Notes under the pieces: generated by a model
What the model was told of the DNA's origin: nothing
Databases searched by the model: none
Seen by the model: the letters and a program-made list of their open reading frames with translations, nothing else
Shown here: piece after piece, positions 1-7,864 of the stretch
Position numbering within the stretch: the first letter of the stretch is position 1
How the letters are laid out: every line of letters starts with the position of its first letter
Position numbers and translations under genes: made by a program
Origin: Neobacillus sp. WH10
GTDB lineage: Bacteria; Bacillota; Bacilli; Bacillales; Cytobacillaceae
DNA length: 64,000 nt
Assembly (NCBI RefSeq): GCF_030123405.1
Contig: NZ_CP126110.1
Span: forward strand, 2,852,001 to 2,916,000
Reading direction: 5' to 3'

Positions 1-387
1 TTCATAGAGTCTTTGTGCTGTCGTGTTATCCTTGGCAGTTTCTAACAAAACTCCTTTTGCCCCTGTTTCCTTAGCAAATTCAATCGCCGTTTTCATTAAT
101 TTCTCTCCCACTCCTTGTCCACGGGCAGTTTCCTTTACAAATAAATCATTTAATACCCATGACCGCTGCATACTCACACTTGAAAACGACGGATAGAGCT
201 GAACAAAACCAAGCGACTCATGTCCATTAAGAGCGATAAACACTACGGACTCTTCTTTCAAGATTCTTTCCGTTAAAAACTTCCTCGCACTATTCACATC
301 AGACTTTTGGTTATAAAACACCCTGTACAAATTAAATAATTCCGTTAAAGAATCGAGTTCGTTTATGGTTACTTTTTGGATCAGCAT
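1..387 (-). CDS. GNAT family N-acetyltransferase (3'-truncated by window edge)
   Basis: Reading leftwards from an ATG at 385-387, the frame stays open for 129 codons and runs off the window, so the C-terminus is missing. An AGGAGG ribosome binding site sits just upstream of the start. The protein has the GNAT fold signature: the acetyl-CoA pyrophosphate loop appears as ARGQGVGEKLM, followed by a stretch ending in TTAQRLYE, which is the usual last helix. GNAT enzymes move an acetyl group from acetyl-CoA to an amine. The substrate cannot be read from the sequence. It is probably a single-domain cytoplasmic enzyme lacking only a few tens of residues here. Confidence 0.9.
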   Translation of the reverse strand, partial: MLIQKVTINELDSLTELFNLYRVFYNQKSDVNSARKFLTERILKEESVVFIALNGHESLGFVQLYPSFSSVSMQRSWVLNDLFVKETARGQGVGEKLMKTAIEFAKETGAKGVLLETAKDNTTAQRLYE

Positions 388-440
388 ATTGTTTCCTCCT
401 GTCTTAAATATAGTGAATTGCTAAAATCTAAAATACTAAC

Positions 441-716
441 TTATTTTCCATGTAGAACTGGATATACAAGATGCTCTTCTCCCTTTTTTACATATACATC
501 ATATTGTGTATTATCCTTAGAATGCACGGCGTCTCTGAAATTTAGCGGCGTTATTGTTTTATATTTAACACCTGCACTTTTTAACTTTGCAGCTATTGCA
601 AAATACGTATCATATCCAAAAGCAGTATAGATCAATGTCCATTTCCTATTTAACATCAATTTAACAATTGAAATAATTAATGTAAATAAAATAAGAACAA
701 ATAATACTTGATACAT
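441..716 (-). CDS. Small membrane-anchored protein of unknown function
   Basis: A 91-residue protein if started at the ATG at 714-716, which follows a GGGGGTGG-type ribosome binding site; an in-frame start 16 codons upstream lacks one. The first 22 residues form one transmembrane segment (YQVLFVLILFTLIISIVKLM). The rest is a short, basic, probably cytosolic domain containing GYDTYFAIAAKLKSAGVKYK, then a C-terminus rich in charged residues. I do not recognise a named family, though small Bacillus proteins with this layout are common. It stands alone 50 bp beyond the GNAT gene on the same strand. Function unknown. Confidence 0.6.
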   Translation of the reverse strand: MYQVLFVLILFTLIISIVKLMLNRKWTLIYTAFGYDTYFAIAAKLKSAGVKYKTITPLNFRDAVHSKDNTQYDVYVKKGEEHLVYPVLHGK

Positions 717-1257
717 ATTCCACCCCCTCGCACGTCCTGCTAAACCTATCAACAACCTATTCACTTCTGTTCCTTATTTACTATTCTTTAAGTTTCATTT
801 AATTCCTTTTTAGATGCTCATAATTTTAATGTTCAAAGAAAAAAGCCTTGAATTACTAAGGCAATTTCCTAAAGCGGCAGAGCATATCACCAAATTATAT
901 TCTTTCTATATTTTAATTATTGATATTTCTTATAGAAGGTTGACTTCGGTTAAATAGTGGGAAATCCGCCATCCCTACATATCCAACACCCATAGGAATT
1001 CTCTATGCCTGTCTCAATGCCCACAATGCCCTGGGAATCCTACCCAGCTCATTCCTACGTTAAAATGTCTCAAATCATACATTTGAGCCCATCTCCTTTA
1101 TATAGGTTACTGTCTAGACTATGTTGAAACAATGGAAAGGCATGGGCGGATTTGGTGTTTTTCATAATAAATTATGTGGTGGTGTCACTTACCAGTATGG
1201 TTCTTATTAAATTACACCCTAAAAATACAGCATTAAGCTGCATATTCTCAGCTTCGA
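717..1257. other. Intergenic stretch without a supportable gene
   Basis: About 540 bp. The part from roughly 950 to 1150 is less AT-rich than its surroundings and contains a short inverted repeat (CTCAAAT near 1065 and ATTTGAG near 1080). It could be decayed mobile or coding DNA, but no frame gives a recognisable protein and I see no terminal repeats. The open frames here have no ribosome binding site. Confidence 0.3.
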
Positions 1258-1587
1258 TCATCTTAGTGTATATTCAAGCAGCCATGCCGGTAGTGGTCCT
1301 TGGTTTCCACTTCTCCTATCCTGTTCAATTTGATCCTCCCCCTTTTTTTTCCATGATGCCATCCTCTCTGAAAAGTCTTCGCTTTCTGCAGTAAACACTG
1401 TAATGTCCGTAATAGTAGGGGGATAGGGGCTTTTTCTAATATGATTTTGAAGCTTTATCATCACTTTTTCATAGTCCATATTCGAGCAAAATTCAAACCA
1501 TCGGAGTATCGTATCATCTTTTGTTATACAGGAAGAATAAACAGATTCTATTAACACCAATAATTTGATTAATTCTTGCTTAGTCAT
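1258..1587 (-). CDS. Phage-type replicative helicase loader/inhibitor (G39P-like)
   Basis: A 109-residue protein started at the ATG at 1585-1587, seven bases after a GGAG ribosome binding site; a longer frame upstream lacks a site. The N-terminal 70 residues (MTKQELIKLLVLIESVYSS through KSPYPPTITDI) match the phage SPP1 G39P family, which binds the host-type replicative helicase and delivers it to the phage origin. The pattern of aromatic and hydrophobic residues followed by a P-P-T-I-x-D-I motif is characteristic. The tail is charged and likely disordered, as in G39P. No other phage replication genes lie nearby, so this is an orphan, probably a prophage remnant. Confidence 0.7.
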   Translation of the reverse strand: MTKQELIKLLVLIESVYSSCITKDDTILRWFEFCSNMDYEKVMIKLQNHIRKSPYPPTITDITVFTAESEDFSERMASWKKKGEDQIEQDRRSGNQGPLPAWLLEYTLR

Positions 1588-1959
1588 TTTTTTCACTCCT
1601 TCAATCGATGCCCACTGTATCATACGTGCCCCCTTTTTATTCTTAGTTTCTAGTATTGACCAAAAATTAGAAAAGAGCACAAAAGCTGTGCTCTTTTTTG
1701 ATAATTGGGTATTTTCCTTATCGATTAACGATAAAAAATACCGGCGTTAAAAATCTTAGTTAATTCAATGATCGAATGGCAAATTTTGAATTTTTAATGT
1801 GATAAAAATTAAAGTGTATATAGTCTTCTGTTAAGTTGAAATTTATCTCGATATAATCCCCATAATATTTTGTTAATTCTATTTATCTCATCTCTACCAA
1901 TTAATAAATCTAATTTTATCTTCAAACATGCAATATTCTTTTTTGGAAATTCAAATAAT
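1588..1959. other. Intergenic stretch with one terminator-like hairpin
   Basis: About 370 bp, very AT-rich. Apart from the hairpin at 1671-1697 I see no gene and no repeat shared with the rest of the window. Confidence 0.4.
1671..1697. terminator. Intrinsic terminator-like hairpin
   Basis: AGAGCAC and GTGCTCT form a 7-bp stem with a T-run on both sides, so it could work in either direction. No gene ends right beside it: the neighbouring minus-strand gene starts 85 bp downstream. It may be left over from a lost gene. Confidence 0.55.
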
Positions 1960-2583
1960 CTACATGTTCATCTTCTCGGGATTAAGGTTTTGTAAAAATT
2001 TTATTTGAAATCGATCAACTAATTTAAAAATAAGGTACCCAAAACAAGCACCTATAACATTACAAAGAATATCGTCAACATCGACAGTACGACCGCGCCC
2101 GCCGGCTAATAGTTCAAAAAACTGAATAAATTCGATACTAACTGAGATGAAAAATCCTAGGATAACAGTTCTCTTAATATTTTTTCTAAATAATATGGGT
2201 ACAAAAAATCCTAAAGGCATTAATAATAAAATATTGCCCCCTACATTTCTAACAATTAGACTAATCATGAACACGGTATCACCATCATAAGCTATGCCTA
2301 TTGATCTGATATCTTTAATAATAGATACAAGCGGAATTAGATTAATACCATACTTAATATTTTCCCAATGAAAATCAATCCACAATGCCAATGGAAAAAG
2401 TGTTACGGATATAACCATTAGCAAGTACAAAACAAAGAGAAAGTAAAATATTTCCTTTAACCAATATACTATTTTTTTGTTTTTATGTTTTAGTCCTAAA
2501 AAAATCCCACGCCCAATAATATAACAGATCACGCCAAGAAAAATAATGAAACTGCCATTAAGTAAAATCATGCGTTTTTTCAC
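1960..2583 (-). CDS. VanZ family membrane protein
   Basis: A 207-residue integral membrane protein with about five hydrophobic segments. The VanZ-like fold is supported by the segment NVGGNILLLMPLGFFVPILF, then SVSIEFIQFFELLAGGRGRT and VDVDDILCNVIGACFGY; the S-x-E-x-x-Q and D-x-x-D-x-x-x-N-x-x-G motifs are the family hallmarks. VanZ itself gives low-level teicoplanin resistance, but most chromosomal family members have no known role. I took the GTG at 2583, close to an AGGAG; an ATG four codons later is possible. It lies downstream of the FtsW-like gene on the same strand, 50 bp away. Confidence 0.85.
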   Translation of the reverse strand: MKKRMILLNGSFIIFLGVICYIIGRGIFLGLKHKNKKIVYWLKEIFYFLFVLYLLMVISVTLFPLALWIDFHWENIKYGINLIPLVSIIKDIRSIGIAYDGDTVFMISLIVRNVGGNILLLMPLGFFVPILFRKNIKRTVILGFFISVSIEFIQFFELLAGGRGRTVDVDDILCNVIGACFGYLIFKLVDRFQIKFLQNLNPEKMNM

Positions 2584-2632
2584 TACTCCTATATGTCGTT
2601 TGTATGTGGTTAATGGGAAAGTTCCTCTTCCA

Positions 2633-3910
2633 TTAACTATATCGAGTTAAAAGTAAATCCTTCCTGCGATAAACACTTAACACAATTCCGATTAGAAAGG
2701 AATTTAGCAAAACCGGCATTAATCCATAGCTAATAAAGGGCAAGGATATTGAGGTATGTGGAAAGACCCCGAGTGCCATTCCGACGTTGCTAGCCAGCTG
2801 TACACTATAAAGTGCTACAGCACCAATCAGAAGAAGTTTTGCGAAAGAATCATGGATCTTATTAGAGACAAATATAAATCTCACCATAATAAGGGAGAGT
2901 ATGATTACCAATGCGATTGCAAATAACCACCCGTAAATATAGGTTAAGCTTACAAAAACAAAATCCGTATGTGCTCCCGGGATAAATTCCTTTTTTACCG
3001 GGTTTCCAAACCATCCTGCTTTTGACATTAATTCATTCACGCGTAAAAACAAATACCCTGCTCCATTTGGATCTTTCTCGGGATTTAAAAATGCCAGCAA
3101 GCTTCGTTTATGGTACGTCATAAGGAATGGCCAATAAGTAAATGCGACAATCATGAATAATCCAACCGTACTTCCGGTTATAAACAATATCGTTTTCCTA
3201 CTGAATTTACTCCACCAAAGCATCACGAATACCATAACTGTATACATAATAAAGGTGATTGGGATACTATGGACGGAGAAGAATAATAGGAATGGAACGA
3301 AAAATAAAATGGCAAATTGCCAGATTTTAAGCTTTTCATTAGTAAAAAAGGATGCCCAGGCAAGAAAAAAGAGTGGCAGCGACTTTGAGCTTTCTATCGT
3401 AATGATTGATGGGATCCTAAGCAGTGGGGCACCATTAATAGTTGTATTTGAAAAACACATAATCACGATCAATAAGAGAACCCCTAGAGAGTAAAACAAC
3501 CAACCTCGCGTTTTCCATTTGCGATAATCGATTAACATGATACCAATTGCAACGGTACCACCAAGTAGTACAATGATGGTTTTATTGACTGAAAAATGCC
3601 TTGTATCCATGTATTCCAGCGAAATCATCGGTAAAAATCCTAGTCCTAATGTTGTAACCAATAGGATAATCATGAACCAATCAACTTTTGGCTTGTGAAG
3701 TTTGTTCATCTGTTTTCCCAATTTGATAGGGCTGCCCATCTGATCAATGGCCTTTACCTCGGCCTCAGCTACCGGTAATCCCTTCTCCATCCAAGAATTC
3801 TTTGCTTCCTGTAAATGATAACCTAATTCATCGGCAACATATTTCTTTGCTTCCTTTGATTTAATTTGGTCTGTAACCTCATTTAAGAAGATATACTTTT
3901 TATTTGCCAC
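2633..3910 (-). CDS. FtsW/RodA/SpoVE-like membrane protein with N-terminal PadR-associated domain
   Basis: A 425-residue protein from the GTG at 3908-3910, preceded by GAGGGGTGAG. The first 70 residues are soluble and helical (NEVTDQIKSKEAKKYVADE, then GSPIKLGKQMNKLHKP) and resemble the 'permease prefix'/HAAS-type domain often found beside PadR-like regulators. About ten transmembrane segments follow. The SEDS signature is near the C-terminus: GMALGVFPHTSISLPFISYG. SEDS proteins polymerise or help polymerise peptidoglycan at the membrane. This is the last gene of a sigma factor - PadR - SEDS operon, separated from the PadR gene by 7 bp. It is probably accessory, not the housekeeping FtsW or RodA, because of the extra domain and the operon partners. 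Confidence 0.85.
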   Translation of the reverse strand: MANKKYIFLNEVTDQIKSKEAKKYVADELGYHLQEAKNSWMEKGLPVAEAEVKAIDQMGSPIKLGKQMNKLHKPKVDWFMIILLVTTLGLGFLPMISLEYMDTRHFSVNKTIIVLLGGTVAIGIMLIDYRKWKTRGWLFYSLGVLLLIVIMCFSNTTINGAPLLRIPSIITIESSKSLPLFFLAWASFFTNEKLKIWQFAILFFVPFLLFFSVHSIPITFIMYTVMVFVMLWWSKFSRKTILFITGSTVGLFMIVAFTYWPFLMTYHKRSLLAFLNPEKDPNGAGYLFLRVNELMSKAGWFGNPVKKEFIPGAHTDFVFVSLTYIYGWLFAIALVIILSLIMVRFIFVSNKIHDSFAKLLLIGAVALYSVQLASNVGMALGVFPHTSISLPFISYGLMPVLLNSFLIGIVLSVYRRKDLLLTRYS

Positions 3911-3917
3911 GTTGATC

Positions 3918-4325
3918 TCACCCCTCAAGCAATTCTTTTAAAGCAAATCGTTTCTTTGAATGTCGTTTTTCTGCCTTTTGCAAGATTTTTTTGCCTTTAT
4001 CCGAAAGTCGATAATATTTTGCTTTCGATTCGTTCCAGGTAGCTTGGATACATTGGTTCTGTTCCAATCGATGGAGAAGAATGTATAGAAATCCTTCGGT
4101 ATCCTCGAATTTCCGAATGCCCCGCCCTCGTAAAAGTTTTGCTAATTCGAAGCCTGTTTTCTCATGAACAAGAAGTTGCATGACAGCAAGTAATACATCC
4201 TCTTCATTTTCATCCTGTCCATTGATTTTTTCACGAATGTCTTTTCGGAGCTGCTCGGTAAAATTCAACTGAGAAAAAGTAGTTCGATCCATAGATTTTT
4301 TTAAAGTCTTTAAACGATCCTCCAT
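3918..4325 (-). CDS. PadR-like transcriptional regulator
   Basis: A 135-residue protein. Residues about 45-130 form a PadR-type winged helix (LLAVMQLLVHEKTGFELAKLL, then EGFLYILLHRLEQNQCIQA and YYRLSDKGKKIL). The N-terminal 40 residues are charged and helical. PadR proteins are dimeric repressors whose DNA affinity changes with a ligand or partner protein. The gene lies between the sigma factor (3-bp gap) and the SEDS-like gene (7-bp gap), so the three are almost surely cotranscribed. The downstream protein carries a PadR-associated N-terminal domain, so the regulator may respond to the membrane protein; that is inference. Confidence 0.85.
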   Translation of the reverse strand: MEDRLKTLKKSMDRTTFSQLNFTEQLRKDIREKINGQDENEEDVLLAVMQLLVHEKTGFELAKLLRGRGIRKFEDTEGFLYILLHRLEQNQCIQATWNESKAKYYRLSDKGKKILQKAEKRHSKKRFALKELLEG

Positions 4326-4328
4326 GAC

Positions 4329-4862
4329 TTATGCCTCCAATCGTTCTTTTAGCAGTTCTTTTGCGCGTTTCAATCTGGTTTTAACCGTGTTATCACCTGT
4401 ATCGGTGAGTACAGCGATTTCCTTAATCGGCAATTCCTCATAATAAAACAGATAAATCACTTCACGATATTTAATTGGCAGCATCAGTATCGCTCCAATC
4501 AACTCATCATCCTCTTCTTTTTGGATTACGACCTGCTCCACCATTTCCTTTTTCGTTTGGCTGTTTGCCGGTTCTTCATTTGTCATGACGACGTTCCGGT
4601 TATACCAGCTTTTCAGGTAGTCCTTACAATGATTGATTGCAATTCGCCATAGCCACGTCCGCAGCTTCGATTTTCCGCTGTATGTATGAAGAGATTTGTA
4701 ACATTTAATAAAAATATCCTGAGTAAGGTCCTCAGCGAGCCCTTTATTTTTCACATAAGAATAAACAAGCTGCAAGATTTCCTGGCCGTACCTGGTCATA
4801 ATTTCATCGATAAGAGCTTCCTTATCTTCAGTTTCTATCACTTCTGCTGTTAATTCTTCCAC
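4329..4862 (-). CDS. ECF-type RNA polymerase sigma factor
   Basis: A 177-residue sigma-70 family protein lacking regions 1 and 3. Region 2 spans about residues 25-90 (KGLAEDLTQDIFIKCYKSL, then KLRTWLWRIAINHCKDYLKS), and region 4 spans about 118-172 (LPIKYREVIYLFYYEELPIK with a helix-turn-helix ending TVKTRLKRAKELL). The start is GTG, after AAGGAGGGGGTC. It heads the operon with the PadR-like and SEDS-like genes. No classical zinc or transmembrane anti-sigma factor is adjacent; the PadR-like or SEDS-like product may take that role (inference). An ECF-like promoter lies just upstream. Confidence 0.92.
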   Translation of the reverse strand: MEELTAEVIETEDKEALIDEIMTRYGQEILQLVYSYVKNKGLAEDLTQDIFIKCYKSLHTYSGKSKLRTWLWRIAINHCKDYLKSWYNRNVVMTNEEPANSQTKKEMVEQVVIQKEEDDELIGAILMLPIKYREVIYLFYYEELPIKEIAVLTDTGDNTVKTRLKRAKELLKERLEA

Positions 4863-4889
4863 GTTTGACCCCCTCCTTGCTATCTTTTA

Positions 4890-4913
4890 GACGACGCATC
4901 CCTTTAGCAGGTT
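4890..4913 (-). promoter_or_regulatory. Candidate ECF sigma-factor promoter
   Basis: On the minus strand an AAC-containing -35 (4911-4913) is followed 17 bases later by CGTC (4890-4893), with a second CGTC three bases on. This matches the AAC / N16-17 / CGT layout of Bacillus ECF promoters and lies about 30 bp upstream of the sigma gene, which would fit autoregulation. Short motif, so uncertain. Confidence 0.4.
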
Positions 4914-4929
4914 TTTATTTTGAAAAAAA

Positions 4930-4977
4930 TTCATTAAAAAAGGATAGAAAAAGCAGTAACACTGCCTCAATCTATCC
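4930..4977 (-). terminator. Terminator of the SET-domain gene
   Basis: On the minus strand GGATAG (4972-4977) pairs with CTATCC (4942-4947), with an inner GCAGT/ACTGC helix, and is followed by TTTTTT. It lies directly after the stop of the gene at 4986. Confidence 0.75.
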
Positions 4978-4985
4978 TAAACTAT

Positions 4986-5387
4986 TTACTCATTTTCAGA
5001 GTCGTTATTTTCTTCCCTATGAAACCACAGCGGTTCATCGTCATCCACGTCACCATTATAGTTGATAAGGATTTCTTCACCTGCTTTTATATCCCGGTAG
5101 GCATAAAAGTCAAACGTATGATTCGGAAAATTAATTTCATAAATAGCATTTGGCTGATAAGAATGGTTAAATAGCATGCCATATCCTAAGAGAAGCGCTG
5201 TATGGTTTATGCCGTACTCAAATGCATAGTCAGCCAGCAATGTTTTTTCAATATGAACATGCTCCTCATTTGGGTAAGGAATAACAGGTGCTGCATGAAT
5301 AAGCTCCCCTTTTGCGATATCACATGTTGCAAATACCCCTCTATTTAAATCCCCATCACTAAGCTTCGAAGTTCTTACTTCAATCAT
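4986..5387 (-). CDS. SET-domain protein (putative protein-lysine methyltransferase)
   Basis: A 133-residue stand-alone SET domain, started at an ATG five bases after AGGTG; a GTG three codons earlier overlaps that site. Motifs in order: RGVFATCDIAKGELI, GYGMLFNHSYQPNA (the NHS SAM-binding motif is clear) and FYAYRDIKAGEEILINYNG (the GEE...Y tail). SET proteins transfer methyl groups from S-adenosylmethionine to lysine. Small bacterial forms lack pre- and post-SET zinc regions, and their substrates are mostly unknown. The C-terminus is very acidic (DDDEP, then NNDSENE). It is monocistronic, with its own terminator. Confidence 0.88.
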   Translation of the reverse strand: MIEVRTSKLSDGDLNRGVFATCDIAKGELIHAAPVIPYPNEEHVHIEKTLLADYAFEYGINHTALLLGYGMLFNHSYQPNAIYEINFPNHTFDFYAYRDIKAGEEILINYNGDVDDDEPLWFHREENNDSENE

Positions 5388-5556
5388 ATTATTCACCTAT
5401 AAAGTTCTTTCCAAAGAAGTTTTTAATCATACTTAAGCTTGCCATTATATTGTGAAGAAAGCAACTGTTTAATGATGCTTTTTTGGTGCCCCTCTTTTTT
5501 GGTGCCTGAATATTAATTTTTTCACGGTTATATTTTCCTCCTAACAATCATAAAAT

Positions 5557-5570
5557 AGAATATACGTTCG
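5557..5570 (+). promoter_or_regulatory. LexA (DinR) box-like site
   Basis: AGAATATACGTTCG differs at two positions from the B. subtilis recA box (CGAATATGCGTTCG); the right half GTTCG is perfect. It lies 16 bp before the TTG start of the next gene, a place where LexA could block transcription. A TAAAAT possible -10 is immediately upstream. Confidence 0.4.
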
Positions 5571-5586
5571 TAGGGAGGCGAGGATA

Positions 5587-5991
5587 TTGTTAAATAATAA
5601 TGAGTCCTTAATAACAGGTGAGATGTTGGTCAGGTATTACGAGCTGAATAAACAGAAAAAAGAAATTGAACTGGAAATGAATCAATTAAAGGATGCGTTT
5701 CAAACCTATTTTAATAATCTAGTAGGTTCAAATCATAAAGGGGAAATTACCATCAGCGGCTACAAGCTGCAAAGGCAAATTCGTAAAACGGAAAAATATA
5801 ATGAAGAAGAAACGATAAAAAGATTAGAAGAGTTACATATGAATGATCTTATTCAAGTAGTTAAAAAACCGGATGATTTAAAAATAAAAGCAGCACTCAA
5901 TCTAGGATTGTTAAATACCAACCATTTAGAGGGCTGTATTTTTACTAGCTACTCCCCAGCCATTTCAGTTAAGCCGTTAACACCGAGATGA
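5587..5991 (+). CDS. Coiled-coil protein of unknown function, possibly SOS-regulated
   Basis: A 134-residue protein starting at TTG after GGAGGCGAGG. Residues about 15-45 form a charged coiled coil (YYELNKQKKEIELEMNQLKD). A beta-rich middle follows (GEITISGYKLQRQIRKTEKY), then EEETIKRLEELHMNDLIQVV and a lysine-rich helix. The layout, a coiled coil followed by an 'E-E-T-I-x-x-L' segment and a K-rich end, recalls phage Gam/Gp157-like nuclease-inhibitor proteins, but similarity is too faint to assign. A LexA-like box precedes it. It stands alone between convergent and divergent neighbours. Confidence 0.7.
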   Translation: MLNNNESLITGEMLVRYYELNKQKKEIELEMNQLKDAFQTYFNNLVGSNHKGEITISGYKLQRQIRKTEKYNEEETIKRLEELHMNDLIQVVKKPDDLKIKAALNLGLLNTNHLEGCIFTSYSPAISVKPLTPR

Positions 5992-6087
5992 TTGGAAACT
6001 CATTAAGTCGTTAAATGTTTGAATATTCCTAAAACTAAATGGTATAATTAAACTTGTTTAACATTAAAAAGCATCGGAGGTAAAAAT

Positions 6088-6516
6088 ATGTCTGTAGATG
6101 TTTATTTGAATTTTAATGGGAACACGCGCGAAGCAGTGGATTTTTATGCCCATGTTTTCGAAACAGAAAAACCAAAAATTATGACTTTTGGTGAATCGCC
6201 TCAAAATCCAGATTATCCGCTTCCAGAGGAAGCAAAAAATTTGGTCATGCATGCACGGCTTGACATTGATGGCAGTAATGTCATGTTTTCTGATGTTTTT
6301 CCTGGCATGCCTTATATTGAAGGAAATAATATAAGCCTAGCGATCGTAAATCAAAACAAGGAAAAAATTATATCTTATTATGACAAATTAAAAGAAGGCG
6401 GTACTGTTGTGATGGAACTGCAAGAAACCTTCTGGAGCAAATGTTATGGGCAAGTAAAAGATAAGTTTGGTATTGAATGGCAATTAAATTATGACAATGG
6501 AGAAATGTTTAAATAA
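6088..6516 (+). CDS. VOC family protein, PhnB-like
   Basis: A 142-residue vicinal oxygen chelate protein of the PhnB/3-demethylubiquinone-methyltransferase-like group. It opens with VDVYLNFNGNTREAVDFYAH, typical of that group, and carries HARLDIDGSNVMFSDVF and the C-terminal W-S-K-C-Y-G-Q-V-K-D-K-F-G-I-E-W motif. The paired beta-alpha-beta-beta-beta modules usually bind a metal, but PhnB-like members often lack a full metal site and their substrates are unknown. A GGAGG site precedes the ATG. Single gene with a strong terminator shared with the opposite gene. Confidence 0.88.
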   Translation: MSVDVYLNFNGNTREAVDFYAHVFETEKPKIMTFGESPQNPDYPLPEEAKNLVMHARLDIDGSNVMFSDVFPGMPYIEGNNISLAIVNQNKEKIISYYDKLKEGGTVVMELQETFWSKCYGQVKDKFGIEWQLNYDNGEMFK

Positions 6517-6520
6517 TATA

Positions 6521-6569
6521 AAAGGATAAAGAATCTTCTAAAAAAAGAAAAGATTCTTTATCCTTTTTT
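6521..6569. terminator. Bidirectional terminator
   Basis: A 17-bp perfect stem (AAAGGATAAAGAATCTT with AAGATTCTTTATCCTTT) flanked by A- and T-runs, between two convergent genes. Confidence 0.9.
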
Positions 6570-6571
6570 CG

Positions 6572-7082
6572 TTAAACTTCGAATTGTTGACTAACGTTAG
6601 ATAGAATTTGTTCTTCTTCCCATTCTTTACACACATCCACCCACTCAATTGCAGAAGAATACTGAAATAATTCATCCTTCGTTAATTCGATAGCGGAGTT
6701 CGTACTGCCACAGGCAGGGAATATGGTCTCGAATTGATACATCAAGATAAACCTCAAGATCATTTTTCAAACCAAAGGGGCAAACCCCGCCGATGGCATG
6801 TCCTGTTTGCTCGAGTACTTCATCAGGATTGAGCATCCGAGGTTTGAAACCAAATTTCTGCCTGAATTTCTTGTTATCAACCTTGGCATCACCAGCAGCA
6901 ACAATCAGAATGGCTTTTTCCTCAGCACCCCTAAAGGAAATGGTTTTAGCAATCCTTGCTGGCAATACCCCAATTGTTTTTGCAGCTTCGTCTACAGTAG
7001 CACTTGAAGTTTCAAATTCCATTACATCTCCATCACGATTCCATTGTTTGAAATGGGCTTTTACACTTACCAATGACACCTT
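6572..7082 (-). pseudogene. YbaK/EbsC-type aminoacyl-tRNA deacylase, frameshifted
   Basis: The N-terminal part, from a GTG at 7080-7082 after AAAGGATG, reads SLVSVKAHFKQWNRDGDVME, then ARIAKTISFRG and GHAIGGVCPFGLKNDLEVYL, which is a YbaK-like domain. Near 6728-6735 the frame breaks. The expected C-terminus (FETIFPACGSTNSAIELT, then EWVDVCKEW) continues in another frame to a stop at 6572. Compared with the family, about eight bases (two to three residues) seem missing at the junction, so a small deletion fits. Intact relatives hydrolyse misacylated tRNA or resemble ProX. A sequencing error cannot be excluded. Confidence 0.85.
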
Positions 7083-7277
7083 TTTCATCCTTTCCAAATG
7101 TATTATATTGTATAATACCATACGGTTAAGGGATTAAGCGATAAGGTGGCTTGTATTTAACACCAATTTTACTAGTAAGCCAACCCCCTCAATGATGCCA
7201 TGCTCCTCTAGCAATAGCAAAGCAAGAAGCTAGCACATTGCTAAACCACTGATAGCTAAGCATATACCAATACTAGC

Positions 7278-7664
7278 TTATTCCCAATTTATATATTGAT
7301 TTTCGATACTATTAAAATTAATCCTTCCTTTTTGCATCATGGGTGGACAAATCGTGTTATACTTTTGGATTTTCTTATTAATTTCATCAATCATATCCTT
7401 TGCTTCCGACTCCTTCGTATCGTTCCCCTTTAATTTTATTGTTTTCGCAATCTCTTGCCTTATTTCTTTTTGCAATTCTATAAATGGCGGTAAGTACCCC
7501 GCCTCTTTAGCAGTCTTGGTAAAATTAGCATAAATATCACCTGAGAATAGATGTGAAGGTAATGGTTTCCCGAATCCAGGATGATTTTTTATGTCCTCAT
7601 CTAAATTGTAATCATTCGATTTTTGATTCAGGGATTCATCTTGTCCATCTTTTTTTAATGACAT
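7278..7664 (-). CDS. DUF1992 (DnaJ-homologue C28 conserved domain) protein
   Basis: A 128-residue protein. The central part HPGFGKPLPSHLFSGDIYAN, then AKEAGYLPPFIELQKEIRQE, is the DUF1992 signature (G-K-G/F-K-P-L followed by a G-Y-L-P-P-x-I-E-L-x-K-E-I motif). Helices rich in K and E follow, ending in a predicted coiled coil. The domain is found in eukaryotic DNAJC28 and in many bacteria, but its biochemical role is not established. It starts at an ATG with an AAAGGAGG site. No gene partners. Confidence 0.8.
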   Translation of the reverse strand: MSLKKDGQDESLNQKSNDYNLDEDIKNHPGFGKPLPSHLFSGDIYANFTKTAKEAGYLPPFIELQKEIRQEIAKTIKLKGNDTKESEAKDMIDEINKKIQKYNTICPPMMQKGRINFNSIENQYINWE

Positions 7665-7864
7665 ATATTTTGGCCTCCTTTCTAGTTGGGTGCTTTTATT
7701 TTCATAATTCTCTATTTATTGTTCGGATTCCTCCAATTCAGAAAAAAGTGATCAACTTCTTTGTATTTTTAAAATAACTATAAAACCAGCAATCTAATAG
7801 TGTTATAATTTTTGTAATATTTATAGAATAAGATTTAAGCATTGCTTTGTTTTGGAGGGATTAC

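Noticed and set aside
960..1100. Possible decayed insertion sequence
   Set aside because: The stretch is less AT-rich and has a small inverted repeat, but no transposase frame or terminal repeats could be found.
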